28,002 bases of DNA from Deltaproteobacteria bacterium UBA6930 (GCA_002450755.1 DKAI01000028.1:1-28002); one strand, 5' to 3'. Shown: positions 1 to 9,023, counted from the stretch's first letter. Notes: a model not told the origin generated them from the sequence alone. Program-made: numbers and translations.

Positions 1-1191
1 TTCCGGTATTTTTCGGATTTCTTGATTAATCTTTACGATAAGTAGCTCGCGTCGATGATCAACTAGATCCTTTTCAGTGGGAAGCTGTCGCTCTTGAGCG
101 GTGATCTTGTTGACTTTTTGAAGATATTGAAAATTTCCGATATCGAGCCCCGAGACAAGTGAAATTGCCATGCCTGCTTTTCCTGCTCGTCCTGTTCTGC
201 CAGTCCGGTGGACGTAGGTCTCGGGAGTTTCGGGAGCCGTGTAGCTTATCACGTGCGAAAGTCCGCTGATATCAATACCGCGAGCGGCGACGTCTGTTGC
301 AACAAGGATGCGCAGTTCCCCTGCCTTAATGCGTGACATCGCCCGCTCACGGGCTCCTTGGTTGAGGTCCCCGCTTATTTGGTCAGCATCGAAGCCATGT
401 CTTTGTAGGAACGCAGTCACATACCGTACGTCATCCTTAGTGTTGCAAAAAACGATCGCGCTATCCGGATTCTCTGTTTCTAAGATTATTCGAAGGTTTT
501 TTTCCTTCTCTTGGGCACTTGTGAGGTAGTAAACGTGTTCGATTTCAGAAGGTGACGAGTGTCCTCCGACTAGAGAGATAAATTTAGGTTCGGAGAGAAA
601 GGCTCTTGATAACGCCAGGACTTTTTCTGGCATCGTCGCTGAGAACAAACACGACTGTCGCTTCTTAGGTAAATACTCACGGATTTCTTTCATGTCGGGC
701 CAGAACCCAAGGGAGAGCATTTCGTCCGCTTCATCAAATACGACTTGACGAACCTTTTTAAGAGAGAGGCGACCGTTACCGAGATGGTCCAGAATTCTCC
801 CGGGCGTCCCTACGATTATATGGGCTCCCTTTTTCAAGCCTTCGATCTGAGGGCCGTAACCGACGCCTCCGTAAACTGCGAGACAGCGAACACCGCGCGG
901 TTCCGCGAGCGTGGCTAGCTCAGAGCAAACCTGATTGGCGAGTTCTCTAGTAGGGGCCAGAACAATAGCCTGTGTATCATTTGTCTTGGGGTCTACAGAG
1001 CTAACAATCGGTATTCCAAATGCTCCAGTTTTACCGCTGCCAGTCTGAGCCTGAACGATTAGATCTTCACCTCCCAGCATAATGGGAATTACTTGAGTCT
1101 GAACAGGCATTGGCCGCTTCCAGCCTAGCTTGGCAATGCCGGTGTTGATCTCTTCCGGGAGGTCGTAAATTGCAGCAAATTGTTCTGCCAT
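1..1191 (-). CDS. deaD: DEAD-box ATP-dependent RNA helicase, DeaD/CsdA-like (3' end outside window)
   Basis: ATP-dependent RNA helicase that remodels RNA duplexes; DeaD-type members act in ribosome assembly and mRNA decay, especially in the cold. The frame is open from the ATG at 1191 to the window edge, giving 397 residues. Visible motifs in order are a Q-motif region near residue 30, Walker A AQTGSGKT (48-55), PTRELA, TPGRILDH, the DEAD box (read as DEADEM), and in the second RecA lobe ATDVAARGID and HRTGRTGRAG. The segment after the helicase core (ITAQERQLPTEKDL) resembles the DeaD linker, which favours DeaD over RhlE or SrmB. The C-terminal RNA-binding part that would settle the subfamily lies outside the window. 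The frame stays open upstream of 1191 but has no better start. Divergent from gatC. The helicase family is certain, the subfamily likely. Confidence 0.93.
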   Translation of the reverse strand, partial: MAEQFAAIYDLPEEINTGIAKLGWKRPMPVQTQVIPIMLGGEDLIVQAQTGSGKTGAFGIPIVSSVDPKTNDTQAIVLAPTRELANQVCSELATLAEPRGVRCLAVYGGVGYGPQIEGLKKGAHIIVGTPGRILDHLGNGRLSLKKVRQVVFDEADEMLSLGFWPDMKEIREYLPKKRQSCLFSATMPEKVLALSRAFLSEPKFISLVGGHSSPSEIEHVYYLTSAQEKEKNLRIILETENPDSAIVFCNTKDDVRYVTAFLQRHGFDADQISGDLNQGARERAMSRIKAGELRILVATDVAARGIDISGLSHVISYTAPETPETYVHRTGRTGRAGKAGMAISLVSGLDIGNFQYLQKVNKITAQERQLPTEKDLVDHRRELLIVKINQEIRKIPE

Positions 1192-1215
1192 GGAACTTTC
1201 TAAGGTGTTGAGGTA

Positions 1216-1232
1216 GACGGAGCCTATCCGTC
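1216..1232. repeat. Short perfect inverted repeat in the helicase leader
   Basis: GACGGA (1216-1221) and TCCGTC (1227-1232) form a perfect 6-bp stem with a 5-base loop. It lies 25 bases upstream of the helicase start, in the 129-base divergent region shared with gatC. It could be a hairpin in the helicase 5' leader or an operator. No protein can be assigned to it, and a repeat this short can arise by chance. Confidence 0.35.
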
Positions 1233-1320
1233 CAGCGACCGACTTGCAAATGTTGAAGAATTCGAGCCCCTGTTGTACTTCAATAGTAGGTAGACTTTCA
1301 GCAGTCGCTATCCTGACTAC

Positions 1321-1626
1321 ATGCCTAGAATTACTATTGAGGAAATAGAGCATCTTGCCAAGCTGGCGAGGCTGCGGTTGGGTGAAGCAGAAAGGGAGAA
1401 ACTAATAGCGGAATTGGAGATTTTCCTTGACTACGTAGATCAGTTGGAAGCGCTCCAGACTGATGATGTAGATCCAACCTACCATGTAACTTCTTTAGAA
1501 ACGCCAATGAGATCGGATTTGCCGGGACTACCACTTTCGTCCGAATGTGCTCTTGGGAACGCTCCAGACCGTAGAGGGAGCGCTTTTGCGGTTCCCAAGG
1601 TGATCGAGGCCGACGATGAGGGATGA
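1321..1626 (+). CDS. gatC: Asp-tRNA(Asn)/Glu-tRNA(Gln) amidotransferase subunit C
   Basis: Small subunit of the GatCAB amidotransferase; it wraps around GatA and GatB and stabilises the complex. The 101-residue length is usual for GatC. The N-terminus (PRITIEEIEHLAKLARLRL) and the central DYVDQLEALQTDDVDPTYHV stretch match the family, as does the C-terminal FAVPKVIE. Start ATG 1321 is the first in frame and gives the canonical N-terminus. No Shine-Dalgarno sequence precedes it; instead a -10-like TATCCT (1309-1314) ends six bases before the ATG, so the message may have almost no leader. First gene of a tightly packed operon with gatA, gatB, an asmA-like gene and mtnA; it overlaps gatA by 11 bases. 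Confidence 0.95.
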   Translation: MPRITIEEIEHLAKLARLRLGEAEREKLIAELEIFLDYVDQLEALQTDDVDPTYHVTSLETPMRSDLPGLPLSSECALGNAPDRRGSAFAVPKVIEADDEG

Positions 1627-3091
1627 TCCAGGAAACAGACCTCCGACCGCGATGGAGCTGCAGAATATGCTTGCGGAGGGCCAAACGACTTCGGTTCAAC
1701 TAGTTGAAGACGCTCTTTCCCGAGCAAAGGCCTCTGAAGATCTCGGAATCTTCGTCTCTTTACGGGAAGATAGTGCGATAAAGGAGGCTCAAGCGTCGGA
1801 TCGGGTTCGAAGTGAAAAGAAGGCCCGTTCCCGTTTGGAAGGCATCCCGGTCGCAATAAAAGACAATATTGCTATCGCGGGAGAGCCACTGAGTTGCGGG
1901 TCAAAAATCTTAGATGGCTATAGCTCCCCGTTTTCTTCAACAGCGGTTGAGCGCCTGAGGGCATTTGGTGCGATCCCAATTGGAGCAACGAACATGGATG
2001 AGTTCGCAATGGGCTCGTCTACCGAGCATTCCATACATGGTTCGACACTCAATCCCTGGCAGAAAGACCGCGTGCCCGGGGGGTCTTCTGGCGGATCTGC
2101 AGCTGCTGTGGCCGCGGGGGTCGTTCCGATTGCACTTGGCAGCGATACCGGGGGGTCGATTAGACAACCGGCTTCTTTCTGTGGTGTTGTTGGAATGAAG
2201 CCGACCTACGGAAGAATTTCACGCTGGGGTCTTGTCGCTTTCGCCTCTTCCCTAGACCAGATAGGTCCCATCGCGCATACCGCGGAGGATTGCGCGTTGG
2301 TCCTTGATTGCATTGGGGGGAGCGATTCTCGAGACTCTACCTGCCTTCCCTCAGGCAGTACCGACTGCTATGGAGTATTAAACGCCGGGTTAGAGAATCT
2401 CGTAATCGGATTACCGAAAGAGTATTTCCAGAGCACTGGCGTCGATGCAGCAGTCCTTGAAAAGGTATATGCGGCTGTGAAGCATCTAGAAGAGTCAGGA
2501 GCAGAGCTGCGTGAAATTTCCTTGCCGCACACTGAGTACGCGGTTTCGACCTATTACCTCGTTGCCACTGCTGAGGCATCTAGCAATTTGGCTCGCTATG
2601 ACGGTGCGCGATATGGAAAGCGGTCTGATGCGGCTCGTTCGCTCGTGGGTATGTATGAAGGGTCTCGCTCGGAGGGTTTTGGAGAAGAGGTGAAACGTCG
2701 CATTCTTCTTGGGACCTATGTTTTGTCTGCCGGATACTACGATGCCTATTACCGGAAGGCTCAAAAGGTTCGAACGCTCCTTCGACGGGACTTCGAGGAG
2801 GCATTTTTAGAATGTGATGTAATCGCGACCCCGACTTGCCCAGAGGTAGCCTTCCCTTTAGGGTCTAAGTTAGATCCTCTAGCAATGTACCTTTCCGATG
2901 TTTTTACCGTGTCCGCGAATTTGGTTGGCGTACCGGGAGTATCACTTCCGTGTGGCTTCAAGGAAGGCCTGCCCATTGGCCTTCAACTTTTAGGTCAGGC
3001 AGGAGATGATGCGATGCCTCTGCGAATCGCACACGAGTATCAAAAGGCGACAAACTTTCATTGCGCAGTGCCACCCGGGATGGCGCCATGA
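1616..3091 (+). CDS. gatA: Asp-tRNA(Asn)/Glu-tRNA(Gln) amidotransferase subunit A
   Basis: Amidase-signature subunit that hydrolyses glutamine and channels ammonia to GatB. It is 491 residues, normal for GatA. The catalytic Lys-cisSer-Ser triad is visible: K82 (VAIKDN), S157 (PGGSSGGS) and S181 (GSDTGGSIRQPASFCG). Spacing between the three residues matches that of characterised GatA proteins. The ATG at 1616 lies inside gatC and has an AGG six bases upstream. A second ATG at 1652 (MELQNMLAEG) is where family alignments usually begin but has no visible ribosome-binding site, so either may be used. The stop overlaps the gatB start as ATGA. The complex amidates mischarged Glu-tRNA(Gln) and/or Asp-tRNA(Asn), implying that at least one of GlnRS or AsnRS is missing or supplemented in this organism. 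Confidence 0.97.
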   Translation: MRDDPGNRPPTAMELQNMLAEGQTTSVQLVEDALSRAKASEDLGIFVSLREDSAIKEAQASDRVRSEKKARSRLEGIPVAIKDNIAIAGEPLSCGSKILDGYSSPFSSTAVERLRAFGAIPIGATNMDEFAMGSSTEHSIHGSTLNPWQKDRVPGGSSGGSAAAVAAGVVPIALGSDTGGSIRQPASFCGVVGMKPTYGRISRWGLVAFASSLDQIGPIAHTAEDCALVLDCIGGSDSRDSTCLPSGSTDCYGVLNAGLENLVIGLPKEYFQSTGVDAAVLEKVYAAVKHLEESGAELREISLPHTEYAVSTYYLVATAEASSNLARYDGARYGKRSDAARSLVGMYEGSRSEGFGEEVKRRILLGTYVLSAGYYDAYYRKAQKVRTLLRRDFEEAFLECDVIATPTCPEVAFPLGSKLDPLAMYLSDVFTVSANLVGVPGVSLPCGFKEGLPIGLQLLGQAGDDAMPLRIAHEYQKATNFHCAVPPGMAP

Positions 3092-4578
3092 ATACTCAGA
3101 GAATTTTTTCTGACTACGAAGTCGTGATTGGTCTGGAGGTTCACGTTCATCTTGACACCGAGGCCAAGCTCTTTACTTCTTGCCCTGTAAGTTACGGCGC
3201 TGAACCAAATACTAGAGTTTCTGAAGTTTGTCTCGCGTTGCCTGGAACGTTGCCTGTGATATCAGAGCGTGCTGTGGATCGAGCAGTTCGAGCCGCATTG
3301 GTTACACAATGCAAGGTCCATCCGATCTCCGTGTTTGCGAGAAAACATTATTTCTATCCGGATCTTCCTAAGGGCTATCAGATTTCTCAATTCGAAGAGC
3401 CTCTCGCTACTGGTGGTTACATAGAGATTTCTGATCCCGAGGACGCTTCTCGCCATCTCAGAATCGGTCTTACTCGAATACATATAGAAGAGGATGCAGG
3501 GAAATCAATTCATGACCCGGCACTTGCAGGATCGGAAGTAACTCTGATCGATCTTAATCGCGCAGGTGTTCCTCTTATCGAAATTGTATCCGAGCCGGAC
3601 TTACGGTCTCCGGAAGAGGCAGTAACGTATCTCAGGACTTTGCATCGTATTCTTCGTTACGTAGACGTTTCAAATGTTGATATGGAAAAGGGACAGTTCC
3701 GCTGTGACGCCAATATATCCTTACGCCCCCATGGTGAGGTCCGATTCGGAACCCGTACCGAGCTAAAAAATTTGAACTCGTTTCGTTCCGTACAATCGGC
3801 CCTTCACGCAGAAATAATACGACAAGCCGAGCTTCTTGAAGACGGGGGGGAAGTCGTGCAAGCGACCATGGGCTATGACGCCGACCGCGATAGGGTCTTT
3901 GTAATGCGTCTCAAAGAGAATGCGGACGACTATCGATATTTTCCGGATCCGGATTTGATTCCTCTTAGGCTGTCACCTGCGCGAATTGATGAAATACGCA
4001 ATTCCCTCCCCGAGCTTCCCAGCGGAAGACGAGATCGATTTTGCAATCTGTTTGGACTTTCAACTTACGATGCGGAGGTAATTACGAGCTCGCGTCCTCT
4101 TGCGGATTTTTTTGAAGACGTTCTGGCGATAGGTGGAGAAACAGCAGATTTCGCAAAAACCGTTTCTAACTGGATTCAGCGTGATGTCCTGGGTGCCCTA
4201 CGGGATAGAGACTTGGATATCGAGACATCTTCTTTAACGCCCGAAGCATTAGTGAATTTACTTCGCATGGTCGAAGTGAGGCGTGTGACCGTAAAGAGTG
4301 CTCGAGATCTTATTTGTGAACTTGTGGTCTCGGGAGGTAATCCCGAAGATCTTGTTGAACAAAGAGGCCTTGAGGCGGTATCAGATGCCTCGATTCTAGA
4401 TACCGTAATTCAGGAGGTGCTTTCGGAGAATCCCGATGCAATTTCTAGTTACCGCTCGGGGGAAGAAAAGTCTTTGAATTTTTTGATGGGGCAGGTTATG
4501 AGAAAAACCAAAGGCAAAGCTGAGGCATCTGCCGTACGAACATTTTTGATAGAAAAACTCAAAGTCGGACCAACATGA
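3088..4578 (+). CDS. gatB: Asp-tRNA(Asn)/Glu-tRNA(Gln) amidotransferase subunit B
   Basis: tRNA-binding subunit that phosphorylates the mischarged aminoacyl-tRNA and then amidates it. The protein has 496 residues. Visible signatures are VIGLEVHVHL (13-22), YFYPDLPKGYQISQ (88-101), the metal and ATP region around LTRIHIEEDAGKS (128-140), and DLNRAGVPLIEIVSEPD (155-171). The C-terminal part is the YqeY-like tail domain, ending in NFLMGQVMRKTKGKA. The frame can be extended to a TTG at 3061, but ATG 3088 is preferred: it makes the ATGA overlap with the gatA stop, has GGGA seven bases upstream and gives the standard N-terminus. The stop overlaps the next gene as ATGA. Confidence 0.97.
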   Translation: MNTQRIFSDYEVVIGLEVHVHLDTEAKLFTSCPVSYGAEPNTRVSEVCLALPGTLPVISERAVDRAVRAALVTQCKVHPISVFARKHYFYPDLPKGYQISQFEEPLATGGYIEISDPEDASRHLRIGLTRIHIEEDAGKSIHDPALAGSEVTLIDLNRAGVPLIEIVSEPDLRSPEEAVTYLRTLHRILRYVDVSNVDMEKGQFRCDANISLRPHGEVRFGTRTELKNLNSFRSVQSALHAEIIRQAELLEDGGEVVQATMGYDADRDRVFVMRLKENADDYRYFPDPDLIPLRLSPARIDEIRNSLPELPSGRRDRFCNLFGLSTYDAEVITSSRPLADFFEDVLAIGGETADFAKTVSNWIQRDVLGALRDRDLDIETSSLTPEALVNLLRMVEVRRVTVKSARDLICELVVSGGNPEDLVEQRGLEAVSDASILDTVIQEVLSENPDAISSYRSGEEKSLNFLMGQVMRKTKGKAEASAVRTFLIEKLKVGPT

Positions 4579-6788
4579 TCAAATTAAAACGGACGTTTTT
4601 CGTTGCAACGCTTTTGATATTTGTTCTCCTCGGGTTGGGCGTAGCCCTTTTACCGAGCTTGGTCGGGAGTGAGACAGTTCGTTCTGAGCTTATGGCGGCA
4701 AGCGCTCAAGCCACGGGTCGAGAAGTGAAGTTTGGGGAACTTAGTTTCAGTTTTTCACCACCAAAACTGCAGATAGACGATGTGTATATAGCTGGGGAAG
4801 GTGCGGATACAGCTCCTTTTCTTAAATGCCGCAAAATTGAACTTAAGTTCTCTCTGCTCTCTATCCTCGCGCTTGCTCCAGTGGTTGATTCATTATTGGT
4901 TGATGGAGCGGAAGTCCACCTGATTAAAACCCCGAAAGGGATACTTTTTCCCGGCACCCAAAGAGTAACTGGCGAAGAAAAAAACCAACTATCCATTAGC
5001 GATCTTTCGTCACCCGATTTGTCTGAACTGGCCGAACCAAACTCTAAGTCGTCCTCAGTCGTCGATCGGGAATCTGGGGCTTCAATCGACAATGACCTTT
5101 CGGATCCCCCGGCTCTTAAGGTCGCAGTACAATATGTTTCTCTACGGAACTCACATCTGAAATTCGAAGATCGCACGAAGGGACCTGACTTTACCATCAG
5201 CATCCTAGATATCTCTGCAGATGCGGAGGGTGATTTATTTGCAAATAACTTAAGTTTTGAAGTCGAGGGTAGATTGGACTCAGGCGGTAAAGTCTCCGTC
5301 AATGGAAAATTAACTCAAGACTCACTTGTCGAGATTTACTCTGTTTTTAAGAACGTTGAAATGGCTACTTTCTCGCCGTACGCTCCCTCGGAATTAACGG
5401 CTTTGGAGGGTCTCCTTTCGGGAGGAGTGAGTTTCCTCCGGGCGAGCGAAGACCGAATTGAATTTGATCTCGACCTGGAAAGCGGAAAGCTCCAAATAGA
5501 AGATATAAAAATGAGTGGTTTTTTATCGGCAGAGGGCGAGCTGTCGGGGACGAGAAGTTCAGGGAGCGGAGACTTCAAGATCGATGCTACCGAGGCAAGG
5601 CTCGAGTACGGAACCATCTTTAGAAAACCTGTAGGGACCCCGGCAACGGCTGCTGGAAGGCTCAGTAATCGCGATGGGGTTTTGAATCTCGAGAAGACGA
5701 AACTTAAGATCTCATCCTTGGAAGCTGATGTGTCAGCCCTTATCGAAGAGGACGCAAGTGTCCAAGTAGACGCTGAGAGGTTCTCCATAGATCCTTTGTT
5801 GGATTTATTTCCTGATCACAAACAACTTCAAATCAGAGGGGGAGGCTCCTTACAAAAATTTAGCGTACTAGCGGGTTCGAAGTTTAAAATCGGAGGTCAG
5901 GCGAGGCTTCATGATGTCAGTTTTTCTCCCTTCGAAGGGGCTTCACCGATCTCCATCAACGCCGTAATACAAGGCGGCCCTGACAGCCTTACCGGGAGTC
6001 CAGTAGTAATCGAGGTCGCCAATGAAACTCTGTCTCTCGATTTAAAGCTAGATAGATTAAATAGTGCAGTACCGAGGTTATCTTTGAGAGGAGGCGGTAG
6101 GGATATTGATAGCCGAGCCTTATTGATTGCAATGGGGCAGCCTGGAGATGTCCTAAGCGGACCTCTGATGTTGAGCGCAGATTTAACGACTTCCATGGAC
6201 GAAAATTTGCTTACTAACTTGGCTGGAGAGTTGGGATTTGAGATTCGACCGGGGAAGCTCAGGGGAGTCTCGCTGCTGGAGGATACCTTGAGCCAGCTAG
6301 GGTTTATCGGGTCAGCAGTTCTAGGGATTTCTTCCGTTAGCGAACAAGCAACGGATCTAGAAAAACTGTATGGCGACGAGTTCGAAGTCCTATCGGGAAG
6401 CTTTAAGATTCAGGACGGGATTGCTGACACAAAAAATCTTCGTTTGGTTTACCGGGATTACGAGGTATCGCTTGTTGGAAATATAGTCCTGCAAACTCTA
6501 GCGTTGGATATGCAAGGAAATATTTCCTTAAGCGGGAAAGCTCAGGAAATGATCTCTAATGGGGAGGATCTAGTTCCCAAACGCGTGATTCCTCTTGCTC
6601 ATGTTGGCGGAACGGTTGAAGACCCAAAGGTGAGTGTAAGTGCGAAGCAAGCGCTCGCTATAACCCGAACAGTTTTTAGTGGAAAACTTCGAAATCTTTC
6701 TGACAAGCTAGAGGAAAAATTGGGCGGAGACTCAGGTAAGAAAGTCTTTAAAGCTTTAGAAGGTCTTCTTGGCGGCGGAGATCGCTGA
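4575..6788 (+). CDS. AsmA-like inner-membrane-anchored envelope protein
   Basis: A 737-residue protein with one N-terminal membrane segment (about residues 6-30, RTFFVATLLIFVLLGLGVA), followed by a long, beta-rich, mostly hydrophilic region expected in the periplasm. The N-terminal pattern (membrane anchor, then SELMAASAQATGREVKFGELSFSF) is typical of AsmA/YhdP/TamB-type bridge proteins. The C-terminal part (GELGFEIRPGKLRGVSLLED, then VYRDYEVSLVGNI) fits the AsmA C-terminal domain. Characterised relatives are implicated in moving phospholipids to the outer membrane; that role here is inference from the family. The start overlaps the gatB stop (ATGA) and the stop overlaps the mtnA start (TGATG), so translation is probably coupled. 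Family placement is good; no substrate can be read from the sequence. Confidence 0.82.
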   Translation: MIKLKRTFFVATLLIFVLLGLGVALLPSLVGSETVRSELMAASAQATGREVKFGELSFSFSPPKLQIDDVYIAGEGADTAPFLKCRKIELKFSLLSILALAPVVDSLLVDGAEVHLIKTPKGILFPGTQRVTGEEKNQLSISDLSSPDLSELAEPNSKSSSVVDRESGASIDNDLSDPPALKVAVQYVSLRNSHLKFEDRTKGPDFTISILDISADAEGDLFANNLSFEVEGRLDSGGKVSVNGKLTQDSLVEIYSVFKNVEMATFSPYAPSELTALEGLLSGGVSFLRASEDRIEFDLDLESGKLQIEDIKMSGFLSAEGELSGTRSSGSGDFKIDATEARLEYGTIFRKPVGTPATAAGRLSNRDGVLNLEKTKLKISSLEADVSALIEEDASVQVDAERFSIDPLLDLFPDHKQLQIRGGGSLQKFSVLAGSKFKIGGQARLHDVSFSPFEGASPISINAVIQGGPDSLTGSPVVIEVANETLSLDLKLDRLNSAVPRLSLRGGGRDIDSRALLIAMGQPGDVLSGPLMLSADLTTSMDENLLTNLAGELGFEIRPGKLRGVSLLEDTLSQLGFIGSAVLGISSVSEQATDLEKLYGDEFEVLSGSFKIQDGIADTKNLRLVYRDYEVSLVGNIVLQTLALDMQGNISLSGKAQEMISNGEDLVPKRVIPLAHVGGTVEDPKVSVSAKQALAITRTVFSGKLRNLSDKLEEKLGGDSGKKVFKALEGLLGGGDR

Positions 6789-7852
6789 TGGAGAATGCGC
6801 CCAGTGACCAATGGTTCACTCTACGATGGCGGGATGATGCGCTTGAGCTTATCGACCAGCGATTCTTGCCGAGGCGAGAAGAATACCTTCGACTCAAGAC
6901 AGCTGACGCTGTGGCTGAGGCGATTGAAAAACTAGTCGTGAGGGGAGCACCGGCGATAGGTTGCGCGGCAGCTTTTGGTTTAGTTTTAGCGGCAAAGAGA
7001 AGTGAATACCTGAACCCGGAGTCTTTCAAAAAAGATCTTGAACTCTCACGGAAACGTCTCGCTCAAACCAGGCCTACTGCAGTGAATCTATTCTGGGCTT
7101 TAGAACGAATGTCCCTAATTTGGAACGACAAGGCTAATTGGAATCTTGACAGAGAGTTCATCGAGGAGAGCCTCTTGAACGAAGCATTAGAGATTCAAAG
7201 AGAGGACCTTGATTCTTGTCGGAAAATTGGAATGCATGGCGTAGATCTGATTCCTTCGTCTGCGCGAGTTCTGACGCACTGTAACGCAGGTGGATTAGCG
7301 ACATCCGGTTACGGAACTGCTTTGGGGGTTGTTAGGGCTGCCCACTCAGCCGGCAAGATTCAGATGGTTTTGGCAGATGAGACTCGTCCGTTCCTCCAGG
7401 GCGCGCGTCTCACGGCCTGGGAGCTCCAACGAGACGCTATACCCGTAACTGTTATTACTGATGGTATGGCGGCGCATCTGATGAAAACTGGGGAGGTCGA
7501 CCTGGTGGTAGTGGGAGCAGATCGCATTGCAAAAAATGGTGATGTTGCGAACAAGATCGGTACCTATGGCCTTGCGGTATTGGCCAGACACCATGGAATC
7601 CCGATGTGTGTCGCTGCCCCACGCTCTACCATTGATGTTAAAATGGCCACAGGAGCTGAAATCCCCATTGAAGAGCGCGGCCGAAACGAGGTGGCGAGCC
7701 CGTTTGGAGAAACAATACTCCCCGATGGTGTAGCTGTTAGGCATCCGGCCTTTGATGTATCTCCGGCTGACCTGATAAGCGCTATTGTCACGGAGGTAGG
7801 GGTTGCCCGCCCTCCTTACGAAGATTCCTTGGAAGCCTTAATGGCGAAATAG
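6788..7852 (+). CDS. mtnA: S-methyl-5-thioribose-1-phosphate isomerase
   Basis: Converts 5-methylthioribose-1-phosphate to methylthioribulose-1-phosphate in methionine salvage. The 354-residue protein shows the eIF2B-like isomerase fold signatures: VRGAPAIGCAAAFG (51-64), the catalytic cysteine C165 in THCNAGGLATSGYGTALG, LADETRPFLQGARLTAWEL, and the catalytic aspartate D245 in VVGADRIAKNGDVANKIGTY. Start ATG 6788 overlaps the upstream stop by one base (TGATG) and has GGAG seven bases before it. Last gene of the gatCAB-asmA-like operon. No other methionine-salvage gene is in the window, so the rest of the pathway must lie elsewhere or be absent. Related ribose-1,5-bisphosphate isomerases exist, but the motifs fit MtnA best. 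Confidence 0.95.
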   Translation: MENAPSDQWFTLRWRDDALELIDQRFLPRREEYLRLKTADAVAEAIEKLVVRGAPAIGCAAAFGLVLAAKRSEYLNPESFKKDLELSRKRLAQTRPTAVNLFWALERMSLIWNDKANWNLDREFIEESLLNEALEIQREDLDSCRKIGMHGVDLIPSSARVLTHCNAGGLATSGYGTALGVVRAAHSAGKIQMVLADETRPFLQGARLTAWELQRDAIPVTVITDGMAAHLMKTGEVDLVVVGADRIAKNGDVANKIGTYGLAVLARHHGIPMCVAAPRSTIDVKMATGAEIPIEERGRNEVASPFGETILPDGVAVRHPAFDVSPADLISAIVTEVGVARPPYEDSLEALMAK

Positions 7853-7977
7853 GCGAATCCCGAGAGTTGGCCTCTCCTAACAACTGAAACTTTAGCGACG
7901 TAATTGCGCCTTTGAGGTGAATTACCGCTACCTTGATGCGCCTAGAACGATACCGCCGTGATCGACCCGGCGAAGTT

Positions 7978-8003
7978 GCGCCATTTGCTACTGGTTTTGG
8001 CGC
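7978..8003 (+). promoter_or_regulatory. Stem-loop in the ilvE leader, next to the ribosome-binding site
   Basis: GCGCCA (7978-7983) and TGGCGC (7998-8003) form a perfect 6-bp stem with a 14-base loop. The stem ends one base before the GGAAGGAAG ribosome-binding region (8005-8013) of ilvE. It could influence access to that site. The 168 bases between mtnA and ilvE also hold a short hairpin just after mtnA (GAGAG...CTCTC, from about 7862), without a T-run. Confidence 0.35.
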
Positions 8004-8020
8004 CGGAAGGAAGCAGCCCG

Positions 8021-8941
8021 ATGCCCGAAATTAGGGGAGAGAAAATTTGGTTAGATGGCAAGTTGGTTGATTGGGATGATGCTCGGGTACATGTATTGAC
8101 CCACACGTTGCATTATGGAGTGGGGGTTTTTGAGGGAATCCGGGGCTATAAGACGGATGACGGAAGATCCGCTCTCTTTCGTCTAGGAGATCATGTCCAA
8201 CGCTTGGAACAATCTGCCAAAATAAATTTAATGGAAATGCCCTACACCCAAAACGAAATTTCAACGGCTATTCTCGAAACCCTTAAGGCAAACCACCTAG
8301 AGGAAGGCTACGTGCGCCCGATAGCATTTTTAGGCGAAGGGGCGATGGGTCTTTATCCCGCCGACAATCCGGTTCGAGTGGCGATTATTGCTTGGCCATG
8401 GGGCGCCTACCTCGGCGAGGAGGGCATGGAGCGAGGAATTCGGGCGAAGGTTTCTACTTTTTCCCGGCACCATGTTAATGCCAAGCTGACCAAGGGCAAA
8501 ACCTGCGGAGACTACGTCAATTCGATTCTCGCGAAACGCGAGGCAGTTTTAGATGGTTATGACGAAGCTGTCATGTTGGACACCCAGGGTCTGGTCTCGG
8601 AATGCACCGGAGAGAATATATTTTTGGTCAACGATGGTCAGCTTAGGACCCCTCAATTGCCAACAATTCTAGGGGGAATTACGAGAAACTCGATCATGCA
8701 AGTGGCGTTAGACAAGGGGATGGAAGTTGTTGAGGCACCTATCACCCGCGATGAGTTGTACATCGCCGATGAGGTATTTTTGACTGGAACCGCCGCCGAA
8801 GTAACCCCTATTCGCGAGATAGATCGAAGAACTGTAGGGAGTGGGGCGAGAGGTCCAATTGCAAAGCTTTTGCAAAAGGCTTTCTTTTCGATCGTCTCAG
8901 GCAACGAGCCGAAATATGAGCGCTGGCTTACCTATTTCTAG
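8021..8941 (+). CDS. ilvE: Branched-chain amino acid aminotransferase
   Basis: PLP-dependent class IV aminotransferase that interconverts Leu, Ile and Val with their 2-oxo acids. It has 306 residues, close to E. coli IlvE (309). Seen: the N-terminal IWLDGKLVDWDDARVHVLTH, LHYGVGVFEGIRGY, the PLP lysine at residue 160 (GKTCGDYVNS), VSECTGENIF, LGGITRNSI and TGTAAEVTPIREID. The frame extends upstream to a GTG at 7958, but ATG 8021 is preferred because GGAAGG lies about ten bases before it and the resulting N-terminus and lysine position match the family. The longer form would add 21 residues (including LLLVL) over a stem-loop. Convergent with hspQ. D-amino-acid transaminase is the main alternative within the fold, but the motifs fit IlvE. 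Confidence 0.94.
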   Translation: MPEIRGEKIWLDGKLVDWDDARVHVLTHTLHYGVGVFEGIRGYKTDDGRSALFRLGDHVQRLEQSAKINLMEMPYTQNEISTAILETLKANHLEEGYVRPIAFLGEGAMGLYPADNPVRVAIIAWPWGAYLGEEGMERGIRAKVSTFSRHHVNAKLTKGKTCGDYVNSILAKREAVLDGYDEAVMLDTQGLVSECTGENIFLVNDGQLRTPQLPTILGGITRNSIMQVALDKGMEVVEAPITRDELYIADEVFLTGTAAEVTPIREIDRRTVGSGARGPIAKLLQKAFFSIVSGNEPKYERWLTYF

Positions 8942-8962
8942 AAACTTTCCCGCGCGACTTTG

Positions 8963-9015
8963 CTTGGAGCCTGAATTTCGTGTCTACCTAGTTGAATAGG
9001 AGCAATGACTCCAAG
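8963..9015. repeat. Nested inverted repeats between convergent ilvE and hspQ
   Basis: CTTGGAG (8963-8969) pairs perfectly with CTCCAAG (9009-9015), and inside it CCTA (8987-8990) pairs with TAGG (8997-9000). The elements lie in the 82-base space between two converging genes, where a bidirectional terminator would be expected. No T-run follows on either strand, so intrinsic termination is not convincingly supported. Confidence 0.3.
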
Positions 9016-9023
9016 ATCAGTCT

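Noticed and set aside
4706..5788. Antisense frames over the AsmA-like gene (4706-5302, 5336-5788)
   Set aside because: Low-complexity, serine-rich translations typical of the reverse strand of a real gene; no start signals or domains.
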